NCBI GenBank assembly: GCA_963281255.1
Contig: OY725490.1
Location: forward strand, 992,001 to 1,056,000
Length of the DNA stretch: 64,000 nt
Reading direction: 5' to 3'
Origin: Aphrocallistes beatrix
Lineage: Eukaryota; Porifera; Hexactinellida; Sceptrulophora; Aphrocallistidae
A program made the position numbers and the translations under genes. Below, in pieces: positions 41,756 to 52,492 of the stretch (the first letter of the stretch is position 1; every line of letters begins with the position of its first letter). The notes beneath the pieces were generated by a model. That model was given only the letters and a program-made list of their open reading frames with translations, was not told the origin of the DNA and made no database searches.

Positions 41756-43747
41756 TTAGAGAGCACCACTAGGGTATACTTCAGGATTTGCGTCTGGGGC
41801 AATGTTGAGTTGAAGTTTAAGGTGTTTGCGACACAAAATGATGAGACAAATCAGGATGAGAACAAGGACCAAAGCGAGAAGTGCCAGAGCAACTAAACCA
41901 GCTGTAATAGAAGAGATCAGTATGACTTGTTCTGACTCAGAAGTGGAGAATAATTGACAAGAATATGATCCGTTTGAGTTAATACAGCTCTGTTCGCAGC
42001 CTCCACTATTTACAAGGCACTCATCAAAGTCTATGCATTCTCCTTCAGAAGTTAGGTTATACCCAGTATTGCAAGAGCAGACATACGATCCATCTGTATT
42101 GATGCAATTCTGTAGACAACTGTGAGTGGCATCAACACACTCATCCATATCTCCACAAGACCTCCCATCATCTTTCAAACCGTAGCCTCCCATACAAGAG
42201 CACTGGAATGAACCGTTTGTGTTAGTACACGCATACTCGCATCCTCCGTTATTGAATAGACACTCATCCACATCCACACACCCTCCTGTAGCTGATAGGA
42301 TCAGTCCTTGTTGACAATCACAGAGGTAGGAACCGTTCGTGTTGAAACACCTCTGATGACATGTATGCATTCCCAGCACACACTCATCTACGTCCATACA
42401 CAATTTCATTTCTGCGTCGAAACTATACCCTGGTGTACAAGAGCAGTAAAAAGACCCATTCGTGTTGGTACAAATTTGATCACAGTCGCCATTACTGAAT
42501 AGACACTCGTCTATGTCGATACAACTTCCTGTAAAGGCTAGCGTAAACCCAGCATCACATTCACATTCATAAGACCCATTCGTGTTGATACATATTTGAC
42601 CACAGCCGCCATTGTTAGATAAACACTCGTCTATGTCATGACAACTTCCTGCAAAGCCTAGTGTGAATCCAGCATCACATCCACATTCATATGACCCATT
42701 CGTGTTGGTACAGATTTGATCACAGCCGCCGTTGTTAGATAAACACTCGTCTATGTCATGACAACTTCCTGCAAAGCCTAGTGTGAATCCAGCATCACAT
42801 CCACATTCATAAGATCCATTCGTGTTGGTACAGATTTGATCACAGCCGCCGTTGTTAGATAAACACTCATCTATGTCGTGACAACTTCCTGCAAAGCCTA
42901 GGCTAAACCCAGCATCACATCCACATTCATAAGACCCATTCGTGTTGGTACATGTGTGTTCACAGGTGTCTAGACCTTCGGTGCATTCGTTGATATCTAC
43001 GCAAGATCTCCTGTCTCCATACAATCTGTATCCTGGTGAACACACACAGTGGTCTGTGCCATTAGTGGTGGAACAGAGATTATCACAACTGCCATCATTC
43101 ACTGCACAATCTACATTCAAGTGACATTTATTTTCAAACATGAAAAATCCCTCATTACACTCACAATAGGCACTCTCCATCGTGTTAACACAAGTGCTGT
43201 TACCAGGACAAACGAAGGATCTGTTGAAGCATTGATACGAGTGAGGTTGGACACAATTTTGGTAATTGGAATTATCCGTTATAGGTTTCCCATTCAAATT
43301 GCTCAGAGTGAAACAATTCCCTGTTATTATCCAATCAAATGCGTGGGATACAATGGCGGTCCATTGCATGTCACAATCACAGTGGAATGGTTCATTTGGC
43401 GCCCAAATCTGACGCAGTTGTAGCTGATGTTCGAACAAATCAGAATCGAGTTTAGTCAAGTCGCAGTTAAGAAAAGTTACCAGAATTGCGTCAGGGTATG
43501 TCATGGTAGGAAGTGCTGCCAGGAGGAAAGGGGATATTACGCTGGTGTAAGAGTTGGAAGTGAGGAGCTCTCCTGATTGACTGCATTCTCTCACTGAGGC
43601 ACTGAGAAACTTCGTTTCGAACGTTTGTAGATTACAAGCAATGAAGTTAGATTCAACATCGCATCGAACTTCACGCGATGGAGGATTGCAATTCACTAAA
43701 AAGACTGAGAAATGGAGCACTAGAAAGATAACGCAATACACATGCAT
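41756..43747 (-). CDS. LRRCT-EGF transmembrane protein 3 (intact, 663 aa)
   Basis: Single exon; the longest and best preserved of the family. Signal peptide, LRRCT-like Cys domain (residues ~25-150), ten full EGF-like repeats and a partial eleventh (IDEC/VDEC starts, CxNTNGSYxC hydroxylation-type pattern), membrane span (LVALALLALVLVLILICLIIL) and a short tail with NPEVYPSGAL. Repeats 4 and 5 are identical in protein sequence. Repeats 8-10 (VDECVLGMHTC, VDECLFNNGGC, MDECVDATHSC) are distinct and not shared with EGF1, which suggests EGF1 lost them and EGF3 is closer to the ancestral layout. The first 150 residues are almost identical to EGF1 and EGF2. It pairs with receptor D. Confidence 0.88.
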   Translation of the reverse strand: MHVYCVIFLVLHFSVFLVNCNPPSREVRCDVESNFIACNLQTFETKFLSASVRECSQSGELLTSNSYTSVISPFLLAALPTMTYPDAILVTFLNCDLTKLDSDLFEHQLQLRQIWAPNEPFHCDCDMQWTAIVSHAFDWIITGNCFTLSNLNGKPITDNSNYQNCVQPHSYQCFNRSFVCPGNSTCVNTMESAYCECNEGFFMFENKCHLNVDCAVNDGSCDNLCSTTNGTDHCVCSPGYRLYGDRRSCVDINECTEGLDTCEHTCTNTNGSYECGCDAGFSLGFAGSCHDIDECLSNNGGCDQICTNTNGSYECGCDAGFTLGFAGSCHDIDECLSNNGGCDQICTNTNGSYECGCDAGFTLGFAGSCHDIDECLSNNGGCGQICINTNGSYECECDAGFTLAFTGSCIDIDECLFSNGDCDQICTNTNGSFYCSCTPGYSFDAEMKLCMDVDECVLGMHTCHQRCFNTNGSYLCDCQQGLILSATGGCVDVDECLFNNGGCEYACTNTNGSFQCSCMGGYGLKDDGRSCGDMDECVDATHSCLQNCINTDGSYVCSCNTGYNLTSEGECIDFDECLVNSGGCEQSCINSNGSYSCQLFSTSESEQVILISSITAGLVALALLALVLVLILICLIILCRKHLKLQLNIAPDANPEVYPSGAL

Positions 43748-44056
43748 TTCTGTGAATTCCTCTAGTGGATCTAATTCAAAATAAGAGTACAGTCAAATAC
43801 AGTATAGGCTCTATTATTCTTCTAACTATTATGAAATTGGTTGAGATAGAAGTAGGAGATATTAGTGCCTACTTTCTTTCATTATGATATATGATATTTG
43901 TGCCATAAATAGTAACTATACAGTATGCTATCTTTGTAATTTTATCCGTCTTCTAGATCAATAATTTCCCTTAACACCATACTAAATGTAATTTTGATTA
44001 GTAGTATAATACTTTTGCATACATAAACCAATCAAATAGAGCGTATATCTTACTGG
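43748..44056. other. EGF3 upstream flank
   Basis: AT-rich, similar to the upstream flanks of EGF1 and EGF2; no definable promoter motif. Confidence 0.4.
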
Positions 44057-44759
44057 GAGGAGCGTGCATTAGTTCGAATTTCACAGTAGTCCTTAGTTCG
44101 AATTTTGCATGTAGTCGTTAGTTCAAATCGAATTTAACTATGTAGTCGTTAGTTCGAATTAGAATTTGGCCATGTAGTCGTTAGTTCGAATTAGAATTTG
44201 GCCATGTAGTCGTTAGTTCGAATCGAATTTGGCCATATACTCATTATCATTAGTCGAATTGATTTTAAAAATAATGTCAATAGTTTGAATAGATTTTCAA
44301 TGTACTGCCATTAGTTCGAATATATTACCAACGTATTATTTGTTGTTAACACCGAAGTTAACAACGTACTTTTGAGGTACGAATTTCATCTAATACAATT
44401 GTTAAAAGTTTCTCCAATTTCTCATATTCTCAGCAGAAAATGCTGCTTTTCCCTCAGTTCTTATAAATAGCTCTCCATAATGGCACTCAACTACCCTTTC
44501 GTTCAGAAATGCCTTTTTCATCCTCAATTTTCTACTATTCTCTAAAGAAAATGCTTCTTTTCCCTCAGTTCTTATAAATATCTCTTCCAAATGCCACTCA
44601 ATTACAGTACTACATTGAAAATCTATTCGAACTAATGCTGCGTCCCCACAAATTACAACTCCCTATTTATGTCTATATCCGATTCGAACTAACGACTACA
44701 TGCCCAAATTCGATTCGAACTAACGACTACTTTGAAATTCGAACTAATGCTGCGTCCCC
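44057..44759. mobile_element. Inverted-repeat element with tandem TAGTTCGAAT units
   Basis: The left arm has tandem units of CATGTAGTCGTTAGTTCGAA and the right arm the inverse (TTCGAACTAACGACTACATG). The direct repeat CTTACTGG flanks it (44049-44056, 44760-44767). The interior contains a ~120-bp duplicated block with TTCTTATAAATA and no real gene. Confidence 0.7.
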
Positions 44760-44767
44760 CTTACTGG

Positions 44768-45211
44768 CAGGGGCAAGGAGAGCCATAGCCCCCCTGAAAA
44801 CTTTTGATGGATTGACGGTGCAGAATTCTTCAGTGAACTCAGGCTTGTGAAATATTATCTGAGATCTAATATGCTTTAAGAGCGACTTTCTAGTCTTGAA
44901 ACTATTTTTAAAAATAAGGATCTGCCTGTGAATATAGAAAATGTCATTTCAAAATTTTCTCAGAAGAGTACTAGAAGACTAGAATTTTTGATTTATTTCA
45001 TTCTAATATCGTGTTGTGAATATCTGAATGAATAATGGGATAAATTAGATTAATTTGTTCTTCTATAGGTGGAAGAATAACTGGAGATTGAAATTTCAGT
45101 CTCTAAGATTAAGATTTTCTGGGGGGCAAGGCCCCCAGACCCCTCCTTTTATCATCACTCGCTTCGATCGCTCTTGGCCTCCCCTGAGTGAAAGTCCTGG
45201 ATCCGCCCCTG
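44768..45211. mobile_element. hAT-like element with CAGGGGCGGATCCAGG end
   Basis: Right end inverted reads CAGGGGCGGATCCAGGACTT, a very common hAT terminus; left end CAGGGGCAAGGAGAGCC. Flanks CTTACTGG and CTTACAGG (7 of 8). It abuts the preceding element. Confidence 0.75.
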
Positions 45212-45354
45212 CTTACAGGGTAGATACTTTGACAAGAAAGGCAATTATTCAGATAATTTGATACATTCATTCAAAGATATACATATAGTACTTGTTAAAA
45301 TATTCACAAATATACTTCCTAGTATATAAGAAAATTAAACAGCGATACATGTTA

Positions 45355-45862
45355 TCACTTCAAGTTAGCATACTGAGTAGTAGTATAAATGCTATATTGT
45401 TTGTGTACAGAACTCATAGGAACATAATCCTGAGGAGATCGTAGTTGAGTAGGAGAGCTGATGTTACCACTCATCTTATCTAGGTTAAGTACTCGTAATG
45501 GGATGGAGCTGGTTTAGTAGAAAAAATATAAATATCAAGTAGATAACAAAACTTATCAAGAATAACAGTGCGTAGATGATGAATGCAGGAAGAAATGTTG
45601 AAAATGAACCTGAAAGAATGAGAAAAGCATGAAACTAGATTCAACATCGAAGAAGTAGTGCATATATTTTCCTGGAAACTAGCAATATCCAATAGTTCAA
45701 TCGCGAATATTATATAAAAGTATGTATTTATGATATTTTCTACTTACTGATAGAGACACTATTGCTAGTTACTGCTGTAGTAATCATCTGTATACTCTTC
45801 GAAGGGAAGACATCTCAGTGAAGATGTAAGGATTGGTATAGTGGGTAATCTAGCTGGATTGT
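45355..45862 (-). pseudogene. Receptor E remnant: stalk and tail exons only, tail broken
   Basis: Stalk exon 45748-45862 and tail exon 45355-45610 match receptor F, but the tail exon has lost bases in the basic/membrane-proximal part and reads into a stop after YEYLT. No ectodomain exons follow. A truncated, inactive duplicate. Confidence 0.75.
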
Positions 45863-46755
45863 CTATTAAAAATTAATTGTATAAATATACGAATTCAAAT
45901 TTCTTAATTTTAGAGTAACCATGCCATCATTTTTACACCCCAAAACATTGCATTTTCTAGATTTCGAATAAATTAACTGAACAGGATTCCATTAAACAAA
46001 GGGATATTTGGTTCACTTCAAATGATGATTGATTGATAATTGAGTCACAATGGATAAAGTTAAAGTTTATATACCCCCGAATCCATGCTAATATGTTCTC
46101 AGGGGGTTTACAATCTGGGTGAGGTGCTAAACCTACTGATAGTTGCTGAATGTGTGCATGCGGCGTGTCTGTATGCATATGATGGTATGTCTGTGTGCAT
46201 ATGATAGCGTGTTACAGAGAAAAACTCGGCTAACAAACAGTAGGCAAGAAAGATAGCACCTGACCTAACTTTACCTAAACGAGATGACATCCTTAGTGCT
46301 TTCAGCTCACTAAGGTTCTGCAAGAGTGTAGGCTCAGATTACATTACCGAAGCAAGCAATTGAGAGTAAAATGCAAATGACTAGAGCGAGGTTAGAACCC
46401 GCGACCTAAGTCTTGGTATTCAAACGCCCTAACCACTGCAGCACCCAAGCAGATAGTGACTATTTTCATTAATGATATATAATATATGTGGAATAAGTAT
46501 AACAATATGAGTATGTTATATCTGTAATTTTTCCGTCGTCTTGGTTAATTAGTTCATAGAATACACTAAATGTAATATTTGATAAGCACAATGTTTTTGC
46601 ATACAATAGACCAATCAATTATATCGTATATCTCTTACAAGGTAGACAATTTGGACAAGACATACAATTGTTCAATATAATTTGATAAAATTCATTCAAA
46701 AATATACATACGCATAGTACTTGTTACAATACCCACAAATATACGTAAAGTACTA
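45863..46755. other. Region between receptor E and F remnants, with a SINE
   Basis: The first ~170 bp and last ~300 bp duplicate the equivalent flanks of F/G (47482-47690 and 47820-48110). A tRNA-derived SINE (46045-46455) lies between. No gene. Confidence 0.55.
46045..46455 (-). mobile_element. tRNA-derived SINE
   Basis: On the minus strand the head has a tRNA-like A box (GCTGCAGTGGTTAGGGCG) and B box (GGGTTCTAACC) about 35 bases apart, at 46385-46445. The body follows, and the 3' part includes CCCCTGAGAACATATTAGCA and ends in AACTTTATCCA. A second 3' fragment in the opposite orientation is at about 58455-58515. The acceptor-stem halves do not pair like a tRNA, so this is a SINE and not a tRNA gene. 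Confidence 0.65.
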
Positions 46756-47481
46756 TCACTTCAAGTTAGCATACTGAGTAGGAGGTTGAGTGCTATCTTG
46801 TTTGAGTACAGAACTCATAGGAACATAATCCCGAGGAGATTGTTGTTGAGTAGGAGAGCTGATGTTACCACTCAGCTTATCTATTTCTATGTACTCGTAA
46901 GGATGAGATGGAGCTGGTTTAGATGGGGAGTAAGATCGTTTATATCTTCTTAGTGAGAGAATAACAACAATTATTAATATTAAGTTGATAACTAAACTTA
47001 TCAAGAATAACAGTGCGAAGATGATGAATGCAGGAAGAAATGTTGAAAATGAACCTGAAAGAATAGAAACAAAATATTTTAAGATACAATACAAGTAGTG
47101 CATATATTTTCCTGGAAACAAGCAATATCCAATAGTTCAATCGCGACTATTATATAAAAGTATGTACAGTGGAATTCTCTATTAGCAACTCGAGTTTTGC
47201 CCATAAAATGGTTGCTAATACGCGAAGTTGCTAATAAGGGAACAATATTAACACAAAATCTTCACCTAGGACCTGAAGATTGGTTGCTAGTAGAGCAATA
47301 TTGCTAATAAGGGAGTTGCTAATAAGCAAATTCCACTGTATTTGTGAGATTTTCTACTTACTGATAGAGACACTATTGCTAGATACTGCTGTGGTAATCA
47401 TCTGTATACTCTTCGAAGAGGAAGACATCTCAAGAAATGAAGATGTAAGGGTTGGTATAGTGGGTAATCTAGCTGGATTCC
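46756..47481 (-). pseudogene. Receptor F remnant: intact stalk and tail exons, no ectodomain
   Basis: Stalk exon 47362-47481 and tail exon 46756-47054 are open and phase-compatible. The tail has YEYIEIDKL, DYVPMSSV and QYANLK. Instead of FN3 exons, the next array member (G) begins at 48115. A pogo-like MITE (47167-47338) sits in the intron. Unless it serves as an alternative 3' end for receptor G, which lies upstream of it on the same strand, it is a partial duplicate. Confidence 0.65.
47167..47338. mobile_element. pogo/mariner-type MITE with GTTGCTAATA repeats
   Basis: Ends CAGTGGAATTCTC and (inverted) CAGTGGAATTTGC; TA on both sides. The paralogous intron of receptor E (near 45722) has the empty site GTATGTATTTATG. 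Confidence 0.85.
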
Positions 47482-48114
47482 CTGTTAAAAATTAATTGTA
47501 TAAATATATGAATTCAATTTCTTAATTTTAGAGTAACCATGTCATCCTTTTTTACACCCAAAACATTGCATTTTCTAGATTTCGAATAAATTAACTGAAC
47601 AGGATTCCATTAAACAAAAGGATATTTGGTTCACTTCAAATGATTGATTGATAATTGAGTCACAGTTGATATAAGAAATATGAATAATTCAGACAATGCA
47701 TGAGAAATTAATGGCAAGAACCAAAAGGTATAATCACCATTCATTGTACATACTTATATACGTATATACTACTCTGATTCTGCCAACTATATTGAAATGG
47801 ACTATAGATAGAAAATCGGAGATTTTAGTGGCTATTTTCATTAATGATATATAATAAATGTGGAATATAGTATTACAATATGAGTATGTTGTATCTGTAA
47901 TTTTTCCGTCGTCTTGGTTAATAAGTTCCTAGAATACACTAAATGTAATATTTGATAAGCACAATATTTTTGCATACAATAGACCAATCAATTATATCAT
48001 ATATCTTACATAGACAATTTGGACAAGACAGCAATTTCATTTGATAAAATTCATTCAAAAATATACAAATAGTTAATACCCACAAATATACGTAAAGTTT
48101 TTACTTCAAACTTG
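47482..48114. other. Flank between receptors F and G
   Basis: Non-coding; duplicates sequence near 45900-46040 and 46450-46740. No EGF gene is present between these two units. Confidence 0.45.
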
Positions 48115-50765
48115 TTACTTCAAGTTAGCATAGAAAGGAGGTTTAGTGCTATCTTGCTTTTGTACAGAACTCATAGGAACATAATCATGAGGAGATTGTT
48201 GTTGAGTAGAAGAGCTGATGTTACCACTCAACTCATCTATATCTATGTACTCGTAAGGATCAGATGGAGCTGGTTTAGGTTTAGATGGAGATTTTGATCG
48301 TTTATTTCTTCTTAGTAAGAAAATAACAGCAATTATCGATATCAAGTTTATAACCAAACTTATCAAGAATAACATTGCAAAGGTGATAGATATAGGCTGA
48401 AATATTGAAGATTGACCTGAAAGAATAGAAAGACGTTATTTTATGACATAATGTACTAATTACATATATAAAATAACAATATCCAATTGCTCCATTGCGA
48501 GTATTATATAGAAGTACCCTTTTGAAAAGAAGAATGGGACTAAACCAAAGTTAACACAAAATCTTTCCTCGATTCTTGTCTAGAGGCGTTTTATTAGTTA
48601 GATTTCGTTTTTGAAAATTTAAGAGATACTACTTACTGATAGAGGAAGAATTGCTAGGTATTTCTGTTGTAACCATCTGTATACTCGTGGAAGAGGAAGA
48701 CATCTCAGTAGATGAAGAAGTAGGGATTGATGTAGTAGAGATAGGAATTGATAAAGTGCGTAAAATAGCTGGATTGTCTAAAGAAAATGATTGAATAAAT
48801 AAACGATATTCTAAACAAACATTTCTTAAGTATAGGGAATCCATTATTCACTCGTTTCTGCTACTAGTATCCAATTTACTTCAACTAACCTAATAGTGTG
48901 CATTTTGATGCAAAAAGATTTTACAATGCAATTATAGCAACACTATATTAAACAGAGAAATTAATCATGCGAGACCTCTATGATTACCATATTTGGTTTG
49001 CTTCAAATGATGGTTGGTTGATAATTTAGTGGCAAAGACAAATATTAACAATTTAAAATCAAGCAAGTGATATTAATGACAAGAACCAAAGAAGTAGAAT
49101 CATTATTCATTTTACGTACGTACTTGAGTTATAGAAACATTCCATTGCTGTTCCACTGAATGACTGTCCACACTGTTGTACTATCATCAAGTTAGCTGTA
49201 ATGTTAGTCTCTACTCCATCTAGCTGGGTGAAGTTGTGAGCAGTTAGAACTGTATTGTGACTGAGTTGAGAAGATGGTAGAGTGAAGCTAGTACTGTCAG
49301 TGTATGTGTATGTTACACCTTGTCTACTGTGAGAGTAGAGGAGTTGGAGAGAATACGAAATGTCTAATCCTGATACTCCTGATGGCTGTGTAGGTGTACT
49401 CAATCCCTAAAAGACATTTTTACGAAGTATTTTTTTGCCCAGAATAAGTTGTCTAAAGTAGTATCCATAAATATACCACACACAAATTAAAAGAAGAAAA
49501 TAACTAGTTTTAGTAACTGATTGATGTAAATCATACGTTTTTGCAAATGTGTGAACATATCGCTTAGATCCTCGAACTTAGTTGTAGACTCATCATTTGA
49601 CACCCACATGCCAATTTTATATCTCTACGCGACTTGCTAATTCTTCAATCAATTCGGACAAACAAAAAATCCTATAGGGTTTTGATATATAATAAATTCA
49701 TACTGAGGATCAACTTACCCAATTAACTGTAAGTTTCCTTGTAACATTGTTATAATCAAGACACACATACTCAGAACTCCTCATCAGTGAGTAACCTAAA
49801 TAGTTTAATTATTATAACAATGACAAATTATCCCTGATACAAATGATAATTATCTTCTTATGACTCACTTGCAACAGAGTTAACATTAGTAGAGCTGTTA
49901 GTAGAGTTACCAGCACAGCTCATAGCTGTTACAGAGTACTGATGGTCAGTGTTGATATTCAGAGTAGTGGAGTGAATGTAACTGTTAGAATTAGTAGTAA
50001 ATAATGGAAATTCATCAAGATACAGGAAATACCTATCTACAGTTCTGTTGCTAGGAGTATTCCATGATAGAGATATGTCAGCTGAGCAAGTAGCTGTGTT
50101 GAAATTAGATACAGAGCTCTGTAGACTGGGTGCAGAAGGAGGAGCTAGGAAATACATATGTAGTAGTGAAATTATGAGAATTGTTTGTAATAGAATTTGT
50201 GCGGTGAGTTCATGTAAGCATAGAAAAGATTCCTATCTGAAATGAAAAGTACACACCAGCTTGATTGAGTCGGAGAGTTTCAGTTAATTCCTTCACATTA
50301 GATGTTCCACTTGCAATGTATTCAATCCAACACCCGAGACGTAGTCCCTCGTCAGAAGTCAGATAAGAGTTTAGAGTAATCGATCCAGACACTCTTGTAG
50401 TAGTCTCTACTGATATGCTAGCTGTCATTCTAGACAGATCTACGCCATCATGTGCTATGTTGTTATTGATATCATTAACTGTAATCTCTGTATCAGAATC
50501 TCCAATGATGAACCTGGGTATGGTAGATGTGAACCTATCACCAGCATCAGGTGGAGTTAGCACACAACTAACAGTGATGCTGTCTCCTACACAAGCAGCA
50601 GAAGGTGCCTGAGTTACTGTACCTAGAAATTAAACAGTTTAACATGTACTATTCTGCATAGAATCGAGATCAATACATACTATATTGCTCACCATTGATG
50701 AAGGTGAATTGTGAGAGAAAAGGTAAGACTGTAAGAAACTGTAAGAAACAATTTTGAATTGTCAT
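48115..50765 (-). CDS. Ig-FN3-FN3 receptor G (apparently complete)
   Basis: Exons: 50693-50765 signal peptide (NCFLQFLTVLPFLSQFTFING), 50257-50622 Ig-like (CVGDSITVSCVLTPP ... LRLGCWIEY), 49869-50144 first FN3, 49719-49795 and 49124-49406 second FN3, 48637-48777 Ser/Thr stalk, 48115-48416 membrane span and tail. Donors include GTGAGC, GTGTGT and GTACGT. The tail reads YEYIDIDEL, DYVPMSSV and terminal FYANLK, with three tyrosine motifs. The Ig exon is the most different from B, C and D within the close group, while the FN3 and tail exons are nearly identical to theirs. No break seen. There is no EGF partner next to it. Confidence 0.8.
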
Positions 50766-51560
50766 TAGACAATCCTTACTATTAAAACTCGATTAATGTT
50801 TATAAGCGCGCTTGTAAACTATAGAGCAGGGGCCGGCAACCTATGATACGCAAGCACTAAATTGATGGCACGCGGAGTTGAAAATAAATGTAGGTCGACT
50901 TACCACATTTATGTAGATTCAATGGTCGGTAACTCTAGGCAGGCCTGCCACTGGCACACAAGGTCATAAATAAGTCGACATTATAGGTAAACTGGCACAC
51001 TTCATTCAAAAGGTTGCCGATCCCTGCTATAGATATTAATCAATATGAAGAATCATATTCATCGTCTCATCCTCCAATTCAAAAATGGATAGGCTATTAT
51101 TTTATTTAATTCTTGCGTTGCTATTCTAACACAATCTGGTAAAAATCTCACAAAATTATTAGTCCATCAGGGAATGCCGTGAGTTTTCCCAAAAACTAGA
51201 AATTAATAAGGGTTCATTATACAATAGACTAAGAATTAGAATTAAATATGTTTCCAATACATGTACATTTTCAAAATTTTCACTTTATCCTCAATTGAAT
51301 ATACAGTGTATTATATTCTGAAATATCTAACCACCATTAAACTTCTCTTTAGAGAAAAGTTCTAATATCTTTAGTGCCTACTTTCATTTCTGATATATGA
51401 TAATCAATGTAATAGTGTATTTCATGCAATATAATTTGCAGATCTGCCCTAGCATAGTTTTGCATATAGTTTTCTATACAATCAAACTAGTATTGAACAT
51501 CTTCAAACAAGAATAGTCATATTGCCATGCATTTTATCAAAAGATTATATTTCTGTTTGG
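50766..51560. other. Receptor G upstream region
   Basis: Non-coding. It contains the hAT-like element at 50827-51026 and flanks resembling 26.35-27.0 kb. No gene. Confidence 0.45.
50827..51026. mobile_element. 200-bp hAT-like MITE
   Basis: Ends CAGGGGCCGGCAACCTATGA and …AAGGTTGCCGATCCCTG; flanks CTATAGAG and CTATAGAT (7 of 8). It contains GGCACAC words typical of such elements. Confidence 0.88.
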
Positions 51561-52165
51561 ATTTACATTACTAGAGCTGGTGTTAGAGTTTCCAGCACAG
51601 CTCATAACTGTTACAGAGTACTGATAGTCAGTGTTGATATTCAGAATAGTGGAGTGAATGTAACTGTTAGTATTCCAAGATAGAAATATGTCAGCTGAGC
51701 AAGTAACTAGATCGAAGAATTAGATACAGAGCTCTGTAGACTGTGAGCAGAAGCAGAAGGAGTTAGGAAAAGAGTAATGATGAACAAAGCATTAATTTGA
51801 TTGCAAGTCGTATGAACAGCAAACTTCATTCTTAGTCTTACATAGCCTGAGTGAGTCCCAAACTTTTTGAATAAATAGGATTATTAGCTGTTCCACTGAC
51901 AAATATTTCAACATAACATCCGAGATGTAGTCTTTCATCAGAAGTCAGATAATAATTTAGAATAATCTCTCCTGACACTCTTGTAGTAGTTCCACCTGAT
52001 ATGCTAGCTGTCAGTCTAGACAGGTCTACATTAGGATGTGCTATGTTAGTATTGATCTCGCTAGCTGTAGTAAGCTCTGTATCAGAATCTTCAAATGAAT
52101 TTAGGTCCAACAAATGCAAATGTAAGATCATCGAAACATACGTAGAGTCAGCACACAACTAACAT
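51561..52165 (-). pseudogene. Receptor H remnant: Ig-like and FN3 exons
   Basis: 51838-52165 matches the Ig exon (ASEINTNIAHPNVDLSRLTAS; SDERLHLGCYV) but its N-terminal Cys block is disturbed. 51561-51770 matches the first FN3 exon with a deletion of about 85 bp in the middle and frame damage. No signal peptide, second FN3, stalk or tail exons accompany it. Inactive. Confidence 0.75.
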
Positions 52166-52492
52166 GAATGGTATCTCCTTCACACGCAGTAGTTTCCTGT
52201 GAATGTGCTGTGTGTGCCTAGTATTCACCATTGGCTTGATATCATTATTTACTTAATTGTACAAGTACCTGTCAGTCTATCCTGATAGTGAAGTAATGTA
52301 ATAAAAAGCAAGGTAATTCATTAAAAATCTTTAATCACTAAAAAGTATGATAGCATCCATAAATAGGGAATAAAAAATTTATTAATTATTTCAAATCAGA
52401 ATATCATATTTCAACATGAATATATATATCGAAAATAATTTTTTTCATTCAAAAGCAAAGTTTCTATCCGTCTATCCACCAATCGAGTTTGC

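Noticed and set aside
44402..44590. Small minus-strand ORF with internal repeat
   Set aside because: Lies within an inverted-repeat element and only reflects a duplicated ~120-bp block.
46385..46445. A functional tRNA gene
   Set aside because: A and B boxes are present but the acceptor stem does not close and the sequence continues as a SINE body.
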